From Acidobacteriota bacterium (GTDB lineage Bacteria; Acidobacteriota; Terriglobia; Terriglobales; Acidobacteriaceae), in contig QIAW01000556.1 of the NCBI GenBank assembly GCA_003225655.1, forward strand, positions 1 to 7,561: a stretch of DNA of 7,561 nucleotides. The letters run 5' to 3'. This document shows positions 7,049 through 7,561 of the stretch, piece by piece. A program made the position numbers and the translations under genes. The notes below the pieces were generated by a model that was not told where the DNA came from, did not search any database, and saw nothing but the letters and a program-made list of their open reading frames with translations. How positions within the stretch are numbered: position 1 is the first letter of the stretch; every line of letters starts with the position of its first letter.

Positions 7049-7071
7049 TGCAGCCGATTGTCTTGGCTGCA
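7049..7071. promoter_or_regulatory. Inverted repeat in the dehydratase leader, operator or hairpin
   Basis: TGCAGCC (7049-7055) and GGCTGCA (7065-7071) form a perfect 7-bp dyad with a 9-nt centre. It lies just downstream of the predicted transcription start and 10 nt before the ATG. It touches the weak GAGA ribosome binding site at 7045-7048. As DNA it is a good position for a repressor operator; as RNA it would be a stable stem next to the start site. Confidence 0.45.
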
Positions 7072-7086
7072 ACTGAGCGTATGAAT

Positions 7087-7116
7087 CTTATCAGGCGCCG
7101 ATTTTGATGGATTCAA
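7087..7116 (-). promoter_or_regulatory. Candidate promoter of the dehydratase gene
   Basis: On the minus strand TTGAAT (7116-7111) and GATAAG (7092-7087) are separated by 18 bp. Each matches the housekeeping consensus at four of six positions. The predicted start near 7080 gives a leader of about 42 nt that consists largely of the dyad at 7049-7071. Confidence 0.35.
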
Positions 7117-7187
7117 GGCTGAACCACATTTCTCGAAGGGTTCTGGACAACATACCTAACCCATGAGCTTCACCCCGGTTTGGCCTA

Positions 7188-7290
7188 TGGCGGTTCCACA
7201 ATTTACTGTGTCCGCTACCGTGAAAGAGCGGGCCTTTCAGGCCCGTGTTGAGACGCAAAAACAAATCGGCTTCAGCCCCGGCGCCGCAGG
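7188..7290. repeat. Cluster of small hairpins, REP-like intergenic element
   Basis: Several compact inverted repeats follow each other. GCGG/CCGC (7190-7193, 7212-7215) encloses CACA/TGTG (7197-7200, 7207-7210). CGGGCC/GGCCCG (7229-7234, 7240-7245) has a 5-nt loop. GGCT-TC-AGCC lies at 7268-7277, and the palindrome CGGCGCCG at 7279-7286. On the minus strand the text contains GGGGCTGAAGCC and GGGCCTGAAAGGCCC, phrases that resemble dispersed intergenic repeats I associate with Acidobacteriota. Copy number cannot be seen in one window. A 67-codon plus-strand frame runs through the cluster and is probably a by-product of it. Confidence 0.45.
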
Positions 7291-7373
7291 CATATGCCAG
7301 ATTCTGGATTTGCCTTTTAGTAAAGTGATATCAAACCCTGAAATATCAGCAATCGCCGGTGCATGATTCTCTT

Positions 7374-7396
7374 GGCATTCAAGAATGCCGTTTTTT
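7374..7396 (+). terminator. Intrinsic terminator on the plus strand
   Basis: GGCATT (7374-7379) and AATGCC (7384-7389) form a 6-bp stem with a CAAG tetraloop, and the stem is followed by G and six T (7390-7396). The U-tract exists only on the plus strand, so it should end a rightward transcript. No recognised plus-strand gene precedes it in the window. Confidence 0.6.
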
Positions 7397-7561
7397 ACCT
7401 TTGCCACGAAATGCCCGTTGTAACTCTTTTCGGGGCTGCTCTTTGAAAACTAGAATATGCTTGATCTTCTTGAATCTCCATGGCTTGTTGATCCTTCTTG
7501 GATGGCAATTCTTCACAAGCGACAAACAGCCCCGTTAGGGGTGGCATAAGGTATGCCCAAG
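7397..7561. other. Right-edge intergenic stretch without a recognised gene
   Basis: I see no gene here that I can support. A minus-strand frame is open from the window edge down to a TAA at 7397-7395; an internal ATG at 7547 would give 50 residues with no family resemblance, overlapping the palindromic sequence at 7530-7541. An imperfect direct repeat (7461-7475 and 7488-7503, TTGATC..TTCTTG) is also present. Confidence 0.35.
7526..7545. repeat. REP-like hairpin at the right edge
   Basis: CCCC (7530-7533), loop GTTA, GGGG (7538-7541) within ACAGCCCCGTTAGGGGTGGC. This wording resembles short palindromic repeats found between genes in Acidobacteriota and Planctomycetota. That is recollection and not demonstrated here, and the element may continue past the window. 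Confidence 0.35.

Noticed and set aside
7039..7116. N-terminal extension of the dehydratase to a TTG at 7116
   Set aside because: The extra 26 residues are unlike the family, no Shine-Dalgarno precedes the TTG, and the stretch contains the predicted promoter and dyad.
7163..7366. 67-residue plus-strand frame starting at ATG 7163
   Set aside because: It has no Shine-Dalgarno at a proper distance, no family resemblance, and its middle is the translation of hairpin repeats. I kept the terminator after it as a lead but do not call the frame a gene.
7395..7547. 50-residue minus-strand frame with ATG at 7547, open to the window edge
   Set aside because: Its first codons are the palindromic CCCCGTTAGGGG element, it has no recognisable domain, and it runs backward through the plus-strand terminator. 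It is more likely repeat-derived than coding.
1..7561. CRISPR array, tRNA, rRNA, transposase or phage genes
   Set aside because: No regularly spaced identical repeats, cloverleaf, rRNA motif, transposase or phage protein is visible on either strand.

Overview
The window reads as chromosomal DNA of an Acidobacteriota bacterium, most likely class Terriglobia (Acidobacteriales or a Koribacter-like relative). Three things point there: a long secreted protein made only of BIG2-type immunoglobulin-like repeats, a TonB-dependent receptor with an N-terminal carboxypeptidase-regulatory-like domain, and intergenic stretches resembling the short palindromic repeats of these genomes. The assignment is inferred from family style and not from a marker gene.

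All three convincing genes lie on the minus strand, so transcription runs from right to left. From the right edge, 7039-7561 is a gene-free stretch holding small hairpins of REP-like character, an intrinsic terminator that faces the plus strand, and the promoter/leader of the first gene. Next is an enolase-superfamily sugar-acid dehydratase of the L-rhamnonate dehydratase type (5914-7038). A 236-bp gap with a plausible promoter follows, then a 940-residue TonB-dependent outer-membrane receptor (2855-5677) that ends at a strong intrinsic terminator (2780-2818). The gap 2518-2779 holds operator-like palindromes and precedes the secreted Ig-like repeat protein (163-2517), which starts at TTG. The left 162 bp contain a weak hairpin and a GC-rich, possibly repetitive edge segment.

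Functionally, the receptor and the dehydratase fit a small carbohydrate-scavenging locus: the receptor would import a plant- or microbe-derived oligosaccharide or sugar acid through the outer membrane, and the dehydratase would act on a sugar acid in the cytoplasm. This is inference from adjacency; the two genes may be separately promoted. The Ig-like protein is separated from them by a terminator and is probably an independent unit with an extracellular or periplasmic adhesive/structural role.

I found no clear new biological system. The best leads are the dyad in the dehydratase leader, the orphan plus-strand terminator with its structured upstream region, and the strictly paired cysteines of the Ig-like protein.
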